Part shown: piece by piece, positions 18,859 through 27,809 of the stretch
How the letters are laid out: each line of letters opens with the position of its first letter
How positions within the stretch are numbered: the stretch's first letter is position 1
Origin: Rouxiella aceris
Lineage (GTDB): Bacteria > Pseudomonadota > Gammaproteobacteria > Enterobacterales > Enterobacteriaceae
Length of the DNA: 64,000 bases
Direction of reading: 5' to 3'
Assembly: GCF_012933545.1 (NCBI RefSeq)
Contig: NZ_JAADJU010000004.1
Span: 186,001-250,000 of the forward strand
The notes under the pieces: model-generated
What the model saw: only the letters and a program-made list of their open reading frames with translations
Databases searched by the model: none
Told to the model about the DNA's origin: nothing
Program-made: the position numbers and the translations under genes

Positions 18859-19269
18859 TTACAATGCGTTGGCGATACTTCGGGCAACCTGCAAGTCGTT
18901 TTCGCCGGAGGAACCGCTGACGCCAACGGCGCCGATAATCTGCCCCTCGAAGAGTAAAGGCAGGCCGCCTTTTAAGGGCAGCAGATCGGGAACCGTCAGC
19001 ATGGCGGTCTGCCCCTGATTAATCATCTGTTCAAAGCGTTCGCTGCTGTCTTCAATGCTGGCAGCGGTGCGCGCTTTACCTTGGGCGACATTGATCGACA
19101 CAATGGCCGCCTGATCCATACGAGCAAATGCCACCAGCAAACCAGCGCGGTCAACGATGGCAATACTGACCGCCATATCCTGTTGACGCGCGGCGGCCAA
19201 GCCGATGTTGAGCAACTCATTTGCTGCCGCAATGGTGATATGACTTACGTGATAAGACGGAGACAGCAT
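18859..19269 (-). CDS. GlcG/HbpS-family (DUF336) protein
   Basis: The protein has 136 residues. Family hallmarks are the start ITIAAANELLNIGLAAARQQ, then VAIVDRAG-like AIVDRAGLLVAFARMDQA, a central GKARTAAS, and the ending GGLPLLFEGQIIGAVGVSG. Members are small soluble proteins found near glycolate, aromatic or aldehyde catabolic genes; some bind haem (HbpS) and others may act on small carbonyls. An AAAGG site precedes the ATG. It is the first gene of a two-gene unit with the SDR. The LysR gene 131 bp upstream is divergent and probably controls the pair. Confidence 0.8.
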   Translation of the reverse strand: MLSPSYHVSHITIAAANELLNIGLAAARQQDMAVSIAIVDRAGLLVAFARMDQAAIVSINVAQGKARTAASIEDSSERFEQMINQGQTAMLTVPDLLPLKGGLPLLFEGQIIGAVGVSGSSGENDLQVARSIANAL

Positions 19270-19400
19270 ATTTTTTTACCTTTAATTATCCGATAGTAGC
19301 CGGACCCGCAGCAGGTCAACTTCCCTTTAACTTAACATTTGGCTTAAGGTGGCAGTACTGCCAGACTGGTCAACACTGTATTGACGAAAAAGGAATATTC

Positions 19401-20300
19401 ATGCCGGTATTAATGGATATCAAAAGCTTTGTCAGCGTCGCTGAAGCCGGTGGTTTCAGCCGCGCAGCGCGCCAATCGGGGGTCTCCACCTCGGTGATTA
19501 GTCGACGGGTTGACCGGCTGGAAGGGGAACTGGGGGTTTGTCTGCTGCTGCGTAATACCCGCCATATCACCTTGACTGCCGCCGGCGACGAGTTTTATCG
19601 TCGGGGAAAACAGATCCTCGCCGAGTTGGAAGATGCCTATCAGGCGGTGGCCGAGCCGGTTGAAGCCATCGGCGGACCGCTGCGCATCACGGCACCCTAC
19701 TCATTCGGTATTCGCTATCTGGAACCGGTGCTCGATCAGTTGGCGCTGCACTACCCCCAGTTGGAGTTAGATATCTCCTATAGCGATCACTATGCCGATC
19801 TGCAAAATGAACCTTATGACGTGGCGGTGCGCATCGGTAGAATTAATGAGCTGAGCTTTGCTGCTCGCAAAATTAGTTCACTGCGCACGGTGGTGGTCGC
19901 CAGCCAGGACTATCTTCGGCAATATGGTCGCCCGGACTCGTTGGCAGAGCTAAGCTCGCGCGACTGCCTGATCTATTCGGGCCGCACACTGGCAGAATGG
20001 GTTTTCGAAAAACAGGGCGTCACCACTCGGGTTCTGCCCGGGGGACGCTATCGTTCAGACTCCGGCGAAGTGTTATTACGCTGGCTGCTTGCCGGGCGCG
20101 GCATCGCCAATTTACCGGCGTATATGGTCAGCGAGGCGCTGGCAGCGGGCCAGGTCGAGATTCTGTTTACCGACTATCGCCTGCCAGAGTATGATTTGTA
20201 TATTTTACGACCACCGGGTGTTCGCGTTGCCGGCAAGGTGCGCGTATTTATTGATCGCCTAACCGCCTATTGTCAGCAATGCGCCATCAGCAACCTTTAA
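19401..20300 (+). CDS. LysR-family transcriptional regulator (CrgA/DhcR-like)
   Basis: The protein has 299 residues. The winged helix-turn-helix at residues ~8-65 (FVSVAEAGGFSRAARQSGVSTSVISRRV in part, then LEGELGVCLLLRNTR) is followed by an effector domain of the CrgA subgroup (LRITAPYSFGIRYLEPVL; AGRGIANLPAYMV). The ATG at 19401 or one 12 bp later can serve. It is divergent from the GlcG-like/SDR pair, its likely target. Its last 14 bp overlap the end of the next, convergent LysR gene. Confidence 0.88.
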   Translation: MPVLMDIKSFVSVAEAGGFSRAARQSGVSTSVISRRVDRLEGELGVCLLLRNTRHITLTAAGDEFYRRGKQILAELEDAYQAVAEPVEAIGGPLRITAPYSFGIRYLEPVLDQLALHYPQLELDISYSDHYADLQNEPYDVAVRIGRINELSFAARKISSLRTVVVASQDYLRQYGRPDSLAELSSRDCLIYSGRTLAEWVFEKQGVTTRVLPGGRYRSDSGEVLLRWLLAGRGIANLPAYMVSEALAAGQVEILFTDYRLPEYDLYILRPPGVRVAGKVRVFIDRLTAYCQQCAISNL

Positions 20301-21186
20301 GCTCGCTGTTTTGCAGCGTCTGCCAGATTTCGTTCATCGCCGGATTACCTGATGCATGAGCCAGTCTGACGACCACAGGCATAAACAGCGAAGACGGATA
20401 ATCGACATCGATAACATGATAGTTATCGAGATCCTGGGCATTGACCTCGGAAACCGGCAGCAGGGTAGCGGCCTCAACGCCCAGATTAAACAGCTCGAGG
20501 ATAAAGCGCGGTTCAGATACCTGCATAATGATATTAATATCCAGCGAGTATTTATGCAGAATATCCATGATCACTTCGAAGGTGCCGTTGCCTCCCACCC
20601 GGTGCAAGAGAATTAACGGGAAAGAGATCATGCTTTCCAGGGTAATGGTTGGCCCGGGCGGGGTCGGCATTAAACTTTTGGCGATCACCGCCACCAATTT
20701 CATTGCCCCCATATCGATAAACTCAAAGGCTTTACTGGTTTTCGGTTTTTGGATCAGCGCAATATCGATAATGCGCTGGACCAGCAAAAATTCCAAATGG
20801 CTGGAATCTGCGACCGAAATATTAATTTCAATATCAGGATGGCGCTTAGTCAACTCATGAATAAACTGACTAAAATAAGTCAAGAACAGATAGGAAATAC
20901 CAATGCGAATAGTTTTTTTATTTCTGCTGGCAATCAGTAAGGTTTGCAGACGAATATTATCAATATTATTGAGTATTTCTTTTGAGTTCTGATAGAGATA
21001 GACACCGGCTTCGGTAGGCACCATAGCCCGATTAGAGCGATCAAACAGCGGTGCGCCCACTTCGGCTTCCAGCTCCTGTAACCGCTTGCTCAGCGGCGGC
21101 TGCGCCATATTGAGCACCCGGGCGGCATGGCTGATCGAGCCTTGCTCAACGATAGTGCAGAAATACCGCATTCTTTTAAGATCCAT
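20287..21186 (-). CDS. LysR-family regulator, probable activator of the phenolic-acid decarboxylase genes
   Basis: The protein has 299 residues from the ATG at 21186 (GGGGT six bases upstream); a longer frame to 21216 adds ten residues before the conserved MDLKRMRYFCTIVEQGSISH start. The helix-turn-helix (AARVLNMAQPPLSKRLQELE) and TTT-box-like linker are typical. The effector domain is of the general CynR/CatM type. It is divergent from the UbiD-type decarboxylase across 349 bp. In lactobacilli and enterobacteria, LysR proteins in this position switch on gallate/protocatechuate decarboxylase genes when the phenolic acid is present; that role is inferred here. Confidence 0.88.
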   Translation of the reverse strand: MDLKRMRYFCTIVEQGSISHAARVLNMAQPPLSKRLQELEAEVGAPLFDRSNRAMVPTEAGVYLYQNSKEILNNIDNIRLQTLLIASRNKKTIRIGISYLFLTYFSQFIHELTKRHPDIEINISVADSSHLEFLLVQRIIDIALIQKPKTSKAFEFIDMGAMKLVAVIAKSLMPTPPGPTITLESMISFPLILLHRVGGNGTFEVIMDILHKYSLDINIIMQVSEPRFILELFNLGVEAATLLPVSEVNAQDLDNYHVIDVDYPSSLFMPVVVRLAHASGNPAMNEIWQTLQNSELKGC

Positions 21187-21535
21187 TTGTGACCCCGATC
21201 TCAGACTTCTTGCCAAGTAACACTTTTATATTATTGATGACAGCGCACAGGCTCATATCATCACCGAAAACCCTTTATTAGCCGCTATAATAAATTAAGA
21301 ATATATTTATAGTCAATTTGTTAAAATATAATTAATTGCAATACAGTCTTAATAGTTACGTAACATATGCCATCAGCATGTTAACAAAGCGTTACAGGCA
21401 AACGAAAAAATAACTATTTTATAAGCTCAACCTTTCTGATCTACCTGCATACTTAAACGGTATTTTTTATTTTATGGGCATAAGAGTAATTTTAATTTGC
21501 ACCACGGTTATTTTTAACTTAACTGAGCAAATAAA
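21187..21535. promoter_or_regulatory. Divergent promoter region between LysR and UbiD-type genes
   Basis: 349 bp, very AT-rich in the middle (21285-21345), with several T-N11-A-like dyads suited to a LysR regulator, such as ATAATTAATTGCAAT near 21327. No single operator can be fixed by eye. The long leader before the decarboxylase ATG at 21536 has no obvious structured element. Confidence 0.4.
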
Positions 21536-23032
21536 ATGAAAAAGAACACCCAGAGAAATAAAGAAACGCCAATTCACGATCTTCGTTCGGCCATCGAATT
21601 TCTGCAAACCCTACCCAATGAAATCGTCTCCACGGATGTAGAAGTCGATCCCAACGCTGAACTGTCCGGGATCTATCGCTACGTAGGTGCTGGCGGTACC
21701 TGCGAACGCCCAACGCGTAAAGGTCCGGCCATGATGTTTAACAACGTCAAAGGTTATCCGGACGTGCGCGTGGTCACCGGTATTCTTTCTACCCGCGAAC
21801 GTACCGGCCATCTGCTGGGCTGCGCGCCAGAGAAATTGGGTTTCCTGCTAAAGGACTCGGTGCAAAACCCGATCCCGCCGGTAACCATTGAGCGTGGACA
21901 GGCTGCCTGCCAGGAAGTGATCCATCTGGCCAGTTCTCCCGAATTTGATATCCGTACGCTATTACCGGCACCGACCAATACCGAAGAAGATGCGGGTCCC
22001 TACTTCACCATGGGCCTGTGCTACGCCTCCGACCCGGAAACCGGTGAGTCTGACGTCACCATTCACCGTCTATGTGTGCAAAGCCGTGATGAACTGACGA
22101 TGTGGCTGACACCAGGACGCCATATCGACGCCTTCCGCCAAAAAGCCGAAGCTGCCGGTAAACCGCTGCCAATCTCCATCAGCATTGGTGTCGATCCGGC
22201 AATTAATATTGCTGCCTGCTTTGAGCCACCCACTACGCCACTGGGTTATGACGAACTGAACGTCGCCGGTGCACTGCGCGGTTATCCGGTTGAGCTGGTT
22301 AACTGTATCAGCATCAACGAACGGGCCATCGCCCACTCGGAGATCGTTATCGAAGGCGAATTATTGCCTAACGTACGAATTCGTGAAGACCAAAATACCG
22401 ATACCGGCAAGGCGATGCCTGAATTCCCGGGTTATACCGGCGATGCCAAAGAAGCTTTACCGGTAATCAAAATCAAAGCTGTCACCCATCGTAAAAACCC
22501 GATCCTGCAAACCACCCTGGGTCCAAGCGGTGAACACGTTAATATGGCCGGTATCCCGACCGAAGCCAGTATTCTCGATATGGTGGAACGTGCCATGCCT
22601 GGCCGTTTGCTGAATGTTTATGCCCATACTGCCGGTGGCGGCAAACTGTTGGCTGTTCTGCAATTCAAGAAAGCCTCAGCCACCGATGAAGGTCGTCAGC
22701 GCCAGGCGGCCCTGTTGGCATTCTCGGCCTTCCCGGAACTGAAACACGTCATTCTGGTGGACGAAGATGTCGATCTCTTTGACAGTGATGACGTACTGTG
22801 GGCGATGCAAACGCGCTATCAAGGGGATGTCAGCACCGTCATGATCCCGGGCGTACGTTGCCATCCGCTGGATCCGTCACAAACGCCTGAATTTAGTCCT
22901 TTCCTGCCACAGGTGGGTACTTCATGCAAAGTGATCTTTGACTGTACGGTGCCTTTCCATCTGAAGCATCACTTTGAACGCTCTAAATTCAAAAAAGTAG
23001 ACGTCACACGTTTTCTTCCAGACTTTAAATAA
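21536..23032 (+). CDS. UbiD-family decarboxylase, protocatechuate/gallate type (AroY/LpdC-like)
   Basis: The protein has 498 residues and belongs to the UbiD family of prenyl-FMN-dependent decarboxylases. As I recall Klebsiella AroY (protocatechuate decarboxylase), long stretches correspond: DPNAELSGIYRYVGAGGT, RPTRKGPAMMFNNVKGYP, LTPGRHIDAFRQKAEAAGKP, MPEFPGYTGDA, HTAGGGKLLAVLQFKK and LVDEDVDLFDSDDVLWAMQT. These sequences separate it from UbiD of ubiquinone synthesis. Expected reaction: non-oxidative removal of CO2 from a hydroxylated benzoate (protocatechuate to catechol or gallate to pyrogallol). The gene is followed 15 bp later by a UbiX-type gene supplying the cofactor. The small third subunit (LpdD/EcdD) seen in some operons is absent. 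Exact substrate uncertain. Confidence 0.85.
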   Translation: MKKNTQRNKETPIHDLRSAIEFLQTLPNEIVSTDVEVDPNAELSGIYRYVGAGGTCERPTRKGPAMMFNNVKGYPDVRVVTGILSTRERTGHLLGCAPEKLGFLLKDSVQNPIPPVTIERGQAACQEVIHLASSPEFDIRTLLPAPTNTEEDAGPYFTMGLCYASDPETGESDVTIHRLCVQSRDELTMWLTPGRHIDAFRQKAEAAGKPLPISISIGVDPAINIAACFEPPTTPLGYDELNVAGALRGYPVELVNCISINERAIAHSEIVIEGELLPNVRIREDQNTDTGKAMPEFPGYTGDAKEALPVIKIKAVTHRKNPILQTTLGPSGEHVNMAGIPTEASILDMVERAMPGRLLNVYAHTAGGGKLLAVLQFKKASATDEGRQRQAALLAFSAFPELKHVILVDEDVDLFDSDDVLWAMQTRYQGDVSTVMIPGVRCHPLDPSQTPEFSPFLPQVGTSCKVIFDCTVPFHLKHHFERSKFKKVDVTRFLPDFK

Positions 23033-23047
23033 CCAGGTAAGCAGGTC

Positions 23048-23641
23048 ATGACAACACGGCGTATTATCATCGGCATCAGTGGTGCCTCAGGTTTCCAATA
23101 TGGTGTCAAAGCCCTTGAATTGCTGAAACCCATGGATATTGAGGTGCATCTGGTGATGTCCAAAGGTGCAGAGGTAACCCGGGCAATGGAGACGGACTAC
23201 ACACGTCAGCAGGTTATTGCGCTGGCGGACCAGGTCCACGCCATTGGTAATCTCGGTGCCACCCTTTCCAGCGGTTCGTTTAAGACGATGGGCATGCTGA
23301 TTGCGCCGTGTTCCATGAACAGCCTGGGTTGCATTGCACACAGCCTGACCAGCAATCTGTTAACCCGCGCCGCCGACGTGGTGTTAAAAGAGCGTAGACG
23401 GCTGGTATTGATGGTACGTGAAACACCGTTGAATCTTTCACATATCAACAATATGCGCACTGTTACTGAAATGGGCGGGATTATTTTCCCGCCGGTTCCC
23501 GCCTTCTATCAGCGACCAAAAAGTCTGGATGATATTGTGACACACAGTGTTGGCCGCGCACTGGACCTGTTTGATTTACCGGTACCCGACTTGCCAAGAT
23601 GGGGCGACCGGGAAATAACCGATCAGGAACAGATCAGTTAA
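23048..23641 (+). CDS. UbiX/Pad1-family flavin prenyltransferase
   Basis: The protein has 197 residues. The FMN-binding start [20 protein letters not shown], the [21 protein letters not shown] segment in its parts and the ending [15 protein letters not shown]...[15 protein letters not shown] identify a UbiX-type enzyme, which makes prenylated FMN from FMN and dimethylallyl phosphate. It sits between the decarboxylase and the DUF554 gene in one transcript, so it is a dedicated cofactor supplier (the role of LpdB/EcdB) and not the housekeeping UbiX, which lies elsewhere in enterobacteria. AGGTAAGCAGGTC precedes the ATG. Confidence 0.88.
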   Translation: MTTRRIIIGISGASGFQYGVKALELLKPMDIEVHLVMSKGAEVTRAMETDYTRQQVIALADQVHAIGNLGATLSSGSFKTMGMLIAPCSMNSLGCIAHSLTSNLLTRAADVVLKERRRLVLMVRETPLNLSHINNMRTVTEMGGIIFPPVPAFYQRPKSLDDIVTHSVGRALDLFDLPVPDLPRWGDREITDQEQIS

Positions 23642-23676
23642 TTCAAATAATAGAAATAACACTTATAGGTGATTGT

Positions 23677-24396
23677 ATGTTGATTGGGCCTTTCGCCAAT
23701 GGCTCCGCCGTGATTATCGGTGGGCTGGTTGGCGCTTTCCTGGGAACACGTTTACCAGAGAGATTACGTACTGCGCTTCCCATGACCTTTGGACTGTCGT
23801 CAATTGGTCTGGGGATCGTATTGATTGTCAAAATAAAATCGCTACCGGCGGTGATACTGGCGTTGATCCTCGGTGCCGCCATCGGCGAATTGATTTACCT
23901 GGAAAAAAAGATTGGCCTGTTTGGCAGTGCCTCCAAAAAACTGGTGGAACGCATTGCACCAGCTAAAGAAGGTATGACTGCCGAGGCATTTCAGGAAACC
24001 TTTGTGGCAATTTTGGTGCTCTTTTGTGCCAGCGGCACCGGGATTATTGGTGCCATGACCGAAGGGATGACCGGAAACCCGTCGATCCTGCTGGTCAAAA
24101 CCATTATGGACCTGTTTACCGCCGCCATTTTCGCGACAGCGCTGGGCTATGCGGTGGCGGTGATCGCCATTCCGCAATTGATTATTCAGCTCTGTCTGGC
24201 GGCGGCCGCCGGGCTGATTATGCCGCTGACCACTCCTGCCATGATGGGTGATTTCACCGCCGCAGGGGGATTTATTATGCTGGCAGCAGGCTTTCGTATC
24301 AGCGGTATCAAGCTGTTTCCGGTGGCCAATATGCTGCCCACCCTGATATTGGTGATGCCGATTTCCTGGCTATGGTCAACCTACGTGCCGTTTTGA
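23677..24396 (+). CDS. DUF554 family membrane protein
   Basis: The protein has 239 residues and about six or seven hydrophobic segments. DUF554 landmarks are the start MLIGPFANGSAVIIGGLVGAF, the segment VLFCASGTGIIGAMTEGMTG and the ending with FRISGIKLFPVANMLPTL. The ATG at 23677 is chosen over one at 23599, which would overlap ubiX out of phase with the family; TAGGTG lies upstream. The family's function is unknown (proposed transporter). Its place as the last gene of the decarboxylase operon suggests a link to uptake of the phenolic acid or export of the product; this is inference. Confidence 0.85.
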   Translation: MLIGPFANGSAVIIGGLVGAFLGTRLPERLRTALPMTFGLSSIGLGIVLIVKIKSLPAVILALILGAAIGELIYLEKKIGLFGSASKKLVERIAPAKEGMTAEAFQETFVAILVLFCASGTGIIGAMTEGMTGNPSILLVKTIMDLFTAAIFATALGYAVAVIAIPQLIIQLCLAAAAGLIMPLTTPAMMGDFTAAGGFIMLAAGFRISGIKLFPVANMLPTLILVMPISWLWSTYVPF

Positions 24397-24407
24397 CCGG
24401 CCAATAG

Positions 24408-24440
24408 TGCTCATCGCCGTAGCGGGATGAGCATTTTTTT
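24408..24440 (+). terminator. Terminator of the ubiD-type/ubiX-type/DUF554 operon
   Basis: Stem TGCTCATC / GATGAGCA with a ~10-base loop followed by seven T residues, starting 12 bp after the DUF554 stop. It also separates the operon from convergent rutR. Confidence 0.85.
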
Positions 24441-24459
24441 GCCTGTCAGATCTTGCACC

Positions 24460-25113
24460 TCACAGCTCAGGCCGTATTCCACGAGTAATAATTTGCTGAA
24501 TATTGGCCACCGTCTGCGCAAAAAAAGCCTCATCACTTAATGTCTTACCGCTAATTGCTTCAATCTGCACACTGAAATCCGCATAGTGCTGGGTGGTGGC
24601 CCAGAGGGTAAAGATCAAATGCAGAGGCTCAATGGGAGCTATCTGCCCTGCCTGCACCCAGGCGCGAATAATCGCCGATTTTTCATCCACCAGCGCTTTA
24701 AGATGGGTGCCCAACTCCTGTTTCAGCAGCGGTGCCCCTTGGACCATCTCCAGGCAGAATAACCGCGAGGCCTGCGGATGGTCGCGGGAGACGCATAGCT
24801 TGAGATAGATATACTCGTTAATCGCCGCCATCGGTTGCTGATCGGCAGTCAGCGCCTTGAGCGGTGCCAGCCAGACTTCCAGCAGCCCCTTAAGCACGGC
24901 AACGTAGAGCTCTTCTTTAGACGGAAAGTAATAAAGCAGGTTGGTTTTGGAGACATCCGCACGATCGGCCACCTGATCAAGGCTGGTGCCATGAATGCCA
25001 TATAAAGAAAAAAACTCCAGCGCGGCGGCCATAATGGTGCTGCGTTTAGCCGCCACGGCTCGCGAACGCCGGGTCGCCGGTTTTTTTTGTTCGGTGATGC
25101 CCTCTGTTGCCAA
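24460..25113 (-). CDS. rutR: Pyrimidine-responsive TetR-family regulator RutR
   Basis: TetR-family repressor that senses uracil/thymine and controls the rut operon. The helix-turn-helix SLDQVADRADVSKTNLLYYF and the downstream segments YPQASRLFC-like HPQASRLFCLEM, LKALVDEKSAIIRAWV and LWATTQHYADFSVQIEA match E. coli RutR closely. A TTG at 25113 is taken as start because GAGAGGG lies eight bases upstream; this gives 217 residues (E. coli 212). A GTG at 25122 or an ATG at 25161 are alternatives with poorer spacing. It is divergent from rutA, as in E. coli. Confidence 0.93.
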   Translation of the reverse strand: MATEGITEQKKPATRRSRAVAAKRSTIMAAALEFFSLYGIHGTSLDQVADRADVSKTNLLYYFPSKEELYVAVLKGLLEVWLAPLKALTADQQPMAAINEYIYLKLCVSRDHPQASRLFCLEMVQGAPLLKQELGTHLKALVDEKSAIIRAWVQAGQIAPIEPLHLIFTLWATTQHYADFSVQIEAISGKTLSDEAFFAQTVANIQQIITRGIRPEL

Positions 25114-25230
25114 TTCTTTCACCCTCTCGTCCCGTAGCCTTGCGTGAGCAAAGCATAACAAATCGCACCCATGGCGACTACGCCAGCCCAGGTTTTAGCG
25201 CGGCTGATTTAGCCAAAAATTAACAAATGC

Positions 25231-25290
25231 GCACCATTATTGTTCAATCATGCCTGATTTATGTGCAGTTATTTTTTACCAAATGGTCCA
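25231..25290. promoter_or_regulatory. RutR-like operator and possible NtrC half site upstream of rutA
   Basis: TTTACCAAATGGTCCA at 25275-25290 agrees at 12 of 14 defined bases with the known RutR box TTGACCA-NN-TGGTCAA. About 45 bp further upstream GCACCATTATTGTTC (25231-25245) resembles one half of an NtrC site (GCACC-N5-GGTGC). The match is seen directly; occupancy is inferred. Confidence 0.65.
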
Positions 25291-25362
25291 CTTTTGACCG
25301 TCTGCTCCACTCAAATTTAAAACATTTTTTTAACACACTGATAATAAAGCCGATTTAAAAAC

Positions 25363-25378
25363 TGGCATTGCCTTTGCA
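25363..25378 (+). promoter_or_regulatory. Sigma-54 promoter of the rut operon
   Basis: TGGCATTGCCTTTGCA has the invariant GG (25364-25365) and GC (25376-25377) exactly ten bases apart and agrees with TGGCAC-N5-TTGCA. Transcription would start near 25389, about 113 bases before the rutA ATG. Nitrogen-limited, NtrC-dependent expression from a sigma-54 promoter is the known control of rut in E. coli. Confidence 0.8.
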
Positions 25379-25501
25379 AACAGTCTCACTGCGTAGCGCA
25401 ATTTGGAACCCGCAGGATGCACTCAAGCCGCGCACAGTGAAAGTCCCCAGACAACTGTTCCACAGGTCAGTATCGACCTTGAGCAACGAATGAGGTGTGT
25501 T

Positions 25502-26602
25502 ATGAAAATCGGTGTCTTTATTCCTATCGGTAACAACGGCTGGTTGATCTCGGAAACCGCGCCGCAATATCAGCCCACCTTTGAGCTGAACAAAACTATC
25601 GTGCAGAAAGCCGAGCATTATCATTTTGACTTTGCGCTGTCGATGATCAAATTGCGCGGATTCGGTGGCAAAACCGAATTCTGGGAACACAATATGGAGT
25701 CGTTTACGCTGATGGCCGGACTGGCCGCGGTCACCAGTAAAATAAAACTCTACGCCACCGCAGCGACCCTGGTGATGCCACCCGCTATCGTTGCGCGGAT
25801 GGCGGCCACCATCGACTCGATTTCCAATGGTCGTTTCGGCGTCAACGTGGTCACCGGCTGGCAGAAACCGGAATATGAGCAGATGGGCATGTGGCCGGGA
25901 GATGACTATTTTAGCCGCCGTTATGACTATCTGACCGAATACGTCCAGGTGCTGCGCGACCTGTGGGGTACCGGCCATTGCACCATGCAGGGCGAGTTTT
26001 TCACCATGGATGACTGCCGCGTCAGCCCGCGACCACAGGCAGAAATGAAGGTAATCTGCGCCGGACAAAGCGATGCCGGTATGGCCTTCTCCGCCAAATA
26101 TGCCGATTTTAATTTCTGTTTTGGTAAAGGCGTCAATACTCCTACCGCCTTTGCCCCTACCGCCGCCCGTATGAAAACCGCTGCCGAAGCGGAACAGCGC
26201 CAGGTAGCTTCCTACGTGCTGTTTATGATTATCGCCGACGATACCGACGCCGCCGCCCGCGCCAAATGGGAATCCTATAAAGCCGGGGCCGACAGTGAAG
26301 CCCTTGCCTGGCTTACCGATCAGAGCAGCAAAGACACCAAATCGGGTGCCGATACCAATGTGCGACAAATGGCCGATCCCACCTCGGCAGTGAATATCAA
26401 TATGGGTACCCTGGTGGGCTCCTATGCCAACGTCGCCCGCATGCTCGATGAGATTGCCACTGTCCCTGGCACCGAAGGTATCCTGCTGACCTTTGATGAT
26501 TTTGTTTCCGGCATTGAGAACTTTGGTCAATTTATCCAGCCGCTGATGACCACTCGCCAACATCTGTTGACCAATACTCCCGTCGCAAAAGAGGTAGCCT
26601 GA
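25502..26602 (+). CDS. rutA: Pyrimidine monooxygenase RutA
   Basis: Flavin-dependent luciferase-fold enzyme of 366 residues that opens the uracil ring with O2 to give ureidoacrylate peracid (a 3-ureidoacrylate), the first step of the Rut pathway. Start [17 protein letters not shown] and [36 protein letters not shown] match the family. The ATG at 25502 has GAGG seven bases upstream; the frame stays open back to 25403 but that part is leader. The stop TGA overlaps the rutB ATG by one base. FMNH2 comes from RutF, encoded downstream. Confidence 0.96.
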   Translation: MKIGVFIPIGNNGWLISETAPQYQPTFELNKTIVQKAEHYHFDFALSMIKLRGFGGKTEFWEHNMESFTLMAGLAAVTSKIKLYATAATLVMPPAIVARMAATIDSISNGRFGVNVVTGWQKPEYEQMGMWPGDDYFSRRYDYLTEYVQVLRDLWGTGHCTMQGEFFTMDDCRVSPRPQAEMKVICAGQSDAGMAFSAKYADFNFCFGKGVNTPTAFAPTAARMKTAAEAEQRQVASYVLFMIIADDTDAAARAKWESYKAGADSEALAWLTDQSSKDTKSGADTNVRQMADPTSAVNINMGTLVGSYANVARMLDEIATVPGTEGILLTFDDFVSGIENFGQFIQPLMTTRQHLLTNTPVAKEVA

Positions 26603-27354
26603 TGAACAGGGTAGAAACTGCCGTTGTGCGCCGTAATCCCGGCGCGGTAGAAGATGAAGTGATTTTACCGGCGCGTCCCGAATCGCTGGCGTTTTCGCCA
26701 CAGCAAACCGCGCTAATCGTTATTGATATGCAAAACGCCTACGCTTCGGCAGGGGGCTATCTCGATTTGGCCGGGTTTGATGTCTCCCATACCGCGCCGG
26801 TGATCGCCAATATCAAGCGGGCGATCGCCGCCGCACGCTCTGCCGGTATCAAGGTCATTTTTTTCCAGAACGGCTGGGACAATCAATATGTCGAAGCCGG
26901 CGGTGAGGGATCGCCAAACTTCCATAAGTCCAATGCGCTAAAAACCATGCGCAAGCGCCCTGAGCTGATGGGCAAACTGCTGGCCAAAGGCGACTGGGAT
27001 TACGATCTGGTCGACGAGTTGCAGCCACAGCCCGGTGATATTGTGCTGCCCAAACCGCGCTACAGCGGCTTCTTTAATACCCAGCTCGACAGCCTGCTGC
27101 GCAGCTACGGCATTCATCATCTGGTGTTTACCGGCATTGCCACCAATGTCTGCGTCGAATCGACGCTGCGCGACGGCTTCTTTCTCGAGTATTTCAGCGT
27201 GGTGCTGGAAGACGCCACCCATCAGGCGGGTCCAGAGTTTGCGCAGAAAGCAGCCATCTACAATATCGAAACCTTTTTTGGCTGGGTTTCCAATGTTGAC
27301 AGCTTCTGCAATACGGTAGCAAAAACCCGCGCCGTGCTGAGCAAAAGCGCCTGA
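26602..27354 (+). CDS. rutB: Ureidoacrylate amidohydrolase RutB
   Basis: Isochorismatase-like cysteine hydrolase of 250 residues that releases carbamate/ammonia and 3-aminoacrylate from the RutA product. The catalytic Asp is in [12 protein letters not shown] (about residue 47), and the nucleophilic Cys in [17 protein letters not shown]. An N-terminal extension ahead of the core is typical of RutB. Its ATG overlaps the rutA stop. Confidence 0.96.
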   Translation: MNRVETAVVRRNPGAVEDEVILPARPESLAFSPQQTALIVIDMQNAYASAGGYLDLAGFDVSHTAPVIANIKRAIAAARSAGIKVIFFQNGWDNQYVEAGGEGSPNFHKSNALKTMRKRPELMGKLLAKGDWDYDLVDELQPQPGDIVLPKPRYSGFFNTQLDSLLRSYGIHHLVFTGIATNVCVESTLRDGFFLEYFSVVLEDATHQAGPEFAQKAAIYNIETFFGWVSNVDSFCNTVAKTRAVLSKSA

Positions 27355-27386
27355 CACCCCCTAACGTTGAGAGAAGGAAAAGCAGC

Positions 27387-27773
27387 ATGCCAAAAAGTAT
27401 CATTATCCCTGAAGGGACCGGCGTTCCTATTGCCCCTTTCGTACCCGGTACTCTGGCCGACGGTGTGGTGTATGTCTCGGGCACCCTGCCGTTCGACAAA
27501 CAGAATAATGTGGTGTTTCCGGGTGATGCCGCCGCCCAGACTCGCCATGTGTTGGATACCATTAAAAAGGTGATTGAAACCGCAGGTGGCACTATGGATG
27601 ACGTCACATTTAATTCGATTTTTATTACCGACTGGAATAACTATGCGGCAATCAATCAGGTCTATGCCGAATACTTTCCGGGGGAAAAACCGGCGCGTTT
27701 TTGCATTCAGTGTGGTCTGGTAAAACCCGAGGCGCTGATAGAGATTGCCTCCATTGCCCATATCGGCAAGTAG
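27387..27773 (+). CDS. rutC: Rid-family 3-aminoacrylate deaminase RutC
   Basis: YjgF/Rid-family protein of 128 residues. [20 protein letters not shown], the trimer-interface arginine region ([12 protein letters not shown]) and [10 protein letters not shown] place it with RutC, which promotes hydrolysis of 3-aminoacrylate. It follows rutB by 32 bp. Confidence 0.95.
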   Translation: MPKSIIIPEGTGVPIAPFVPGTLADGVVYVSGTLPFDKQNNVVFPGDAAAQTRHVLDTIKKVIETAGGTMDDVTFNSIFITDWNNYAAINQVYAEYFPGEKPARFCIQCGLVKPEALIEIASIAHIGK

Positions 27774-27809
27774 CAAGGCGCACTTTCTTCTAATCCGTTG
27801 AGAGCAGCA

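Noticed and set aside
25355-26701. 448-residue open frame on the minus strand across rutA
   Set aside because: Exact antisense of rutA with a His/Gly/Arg-rich composition and no homology; a GC-driven shadow frame.
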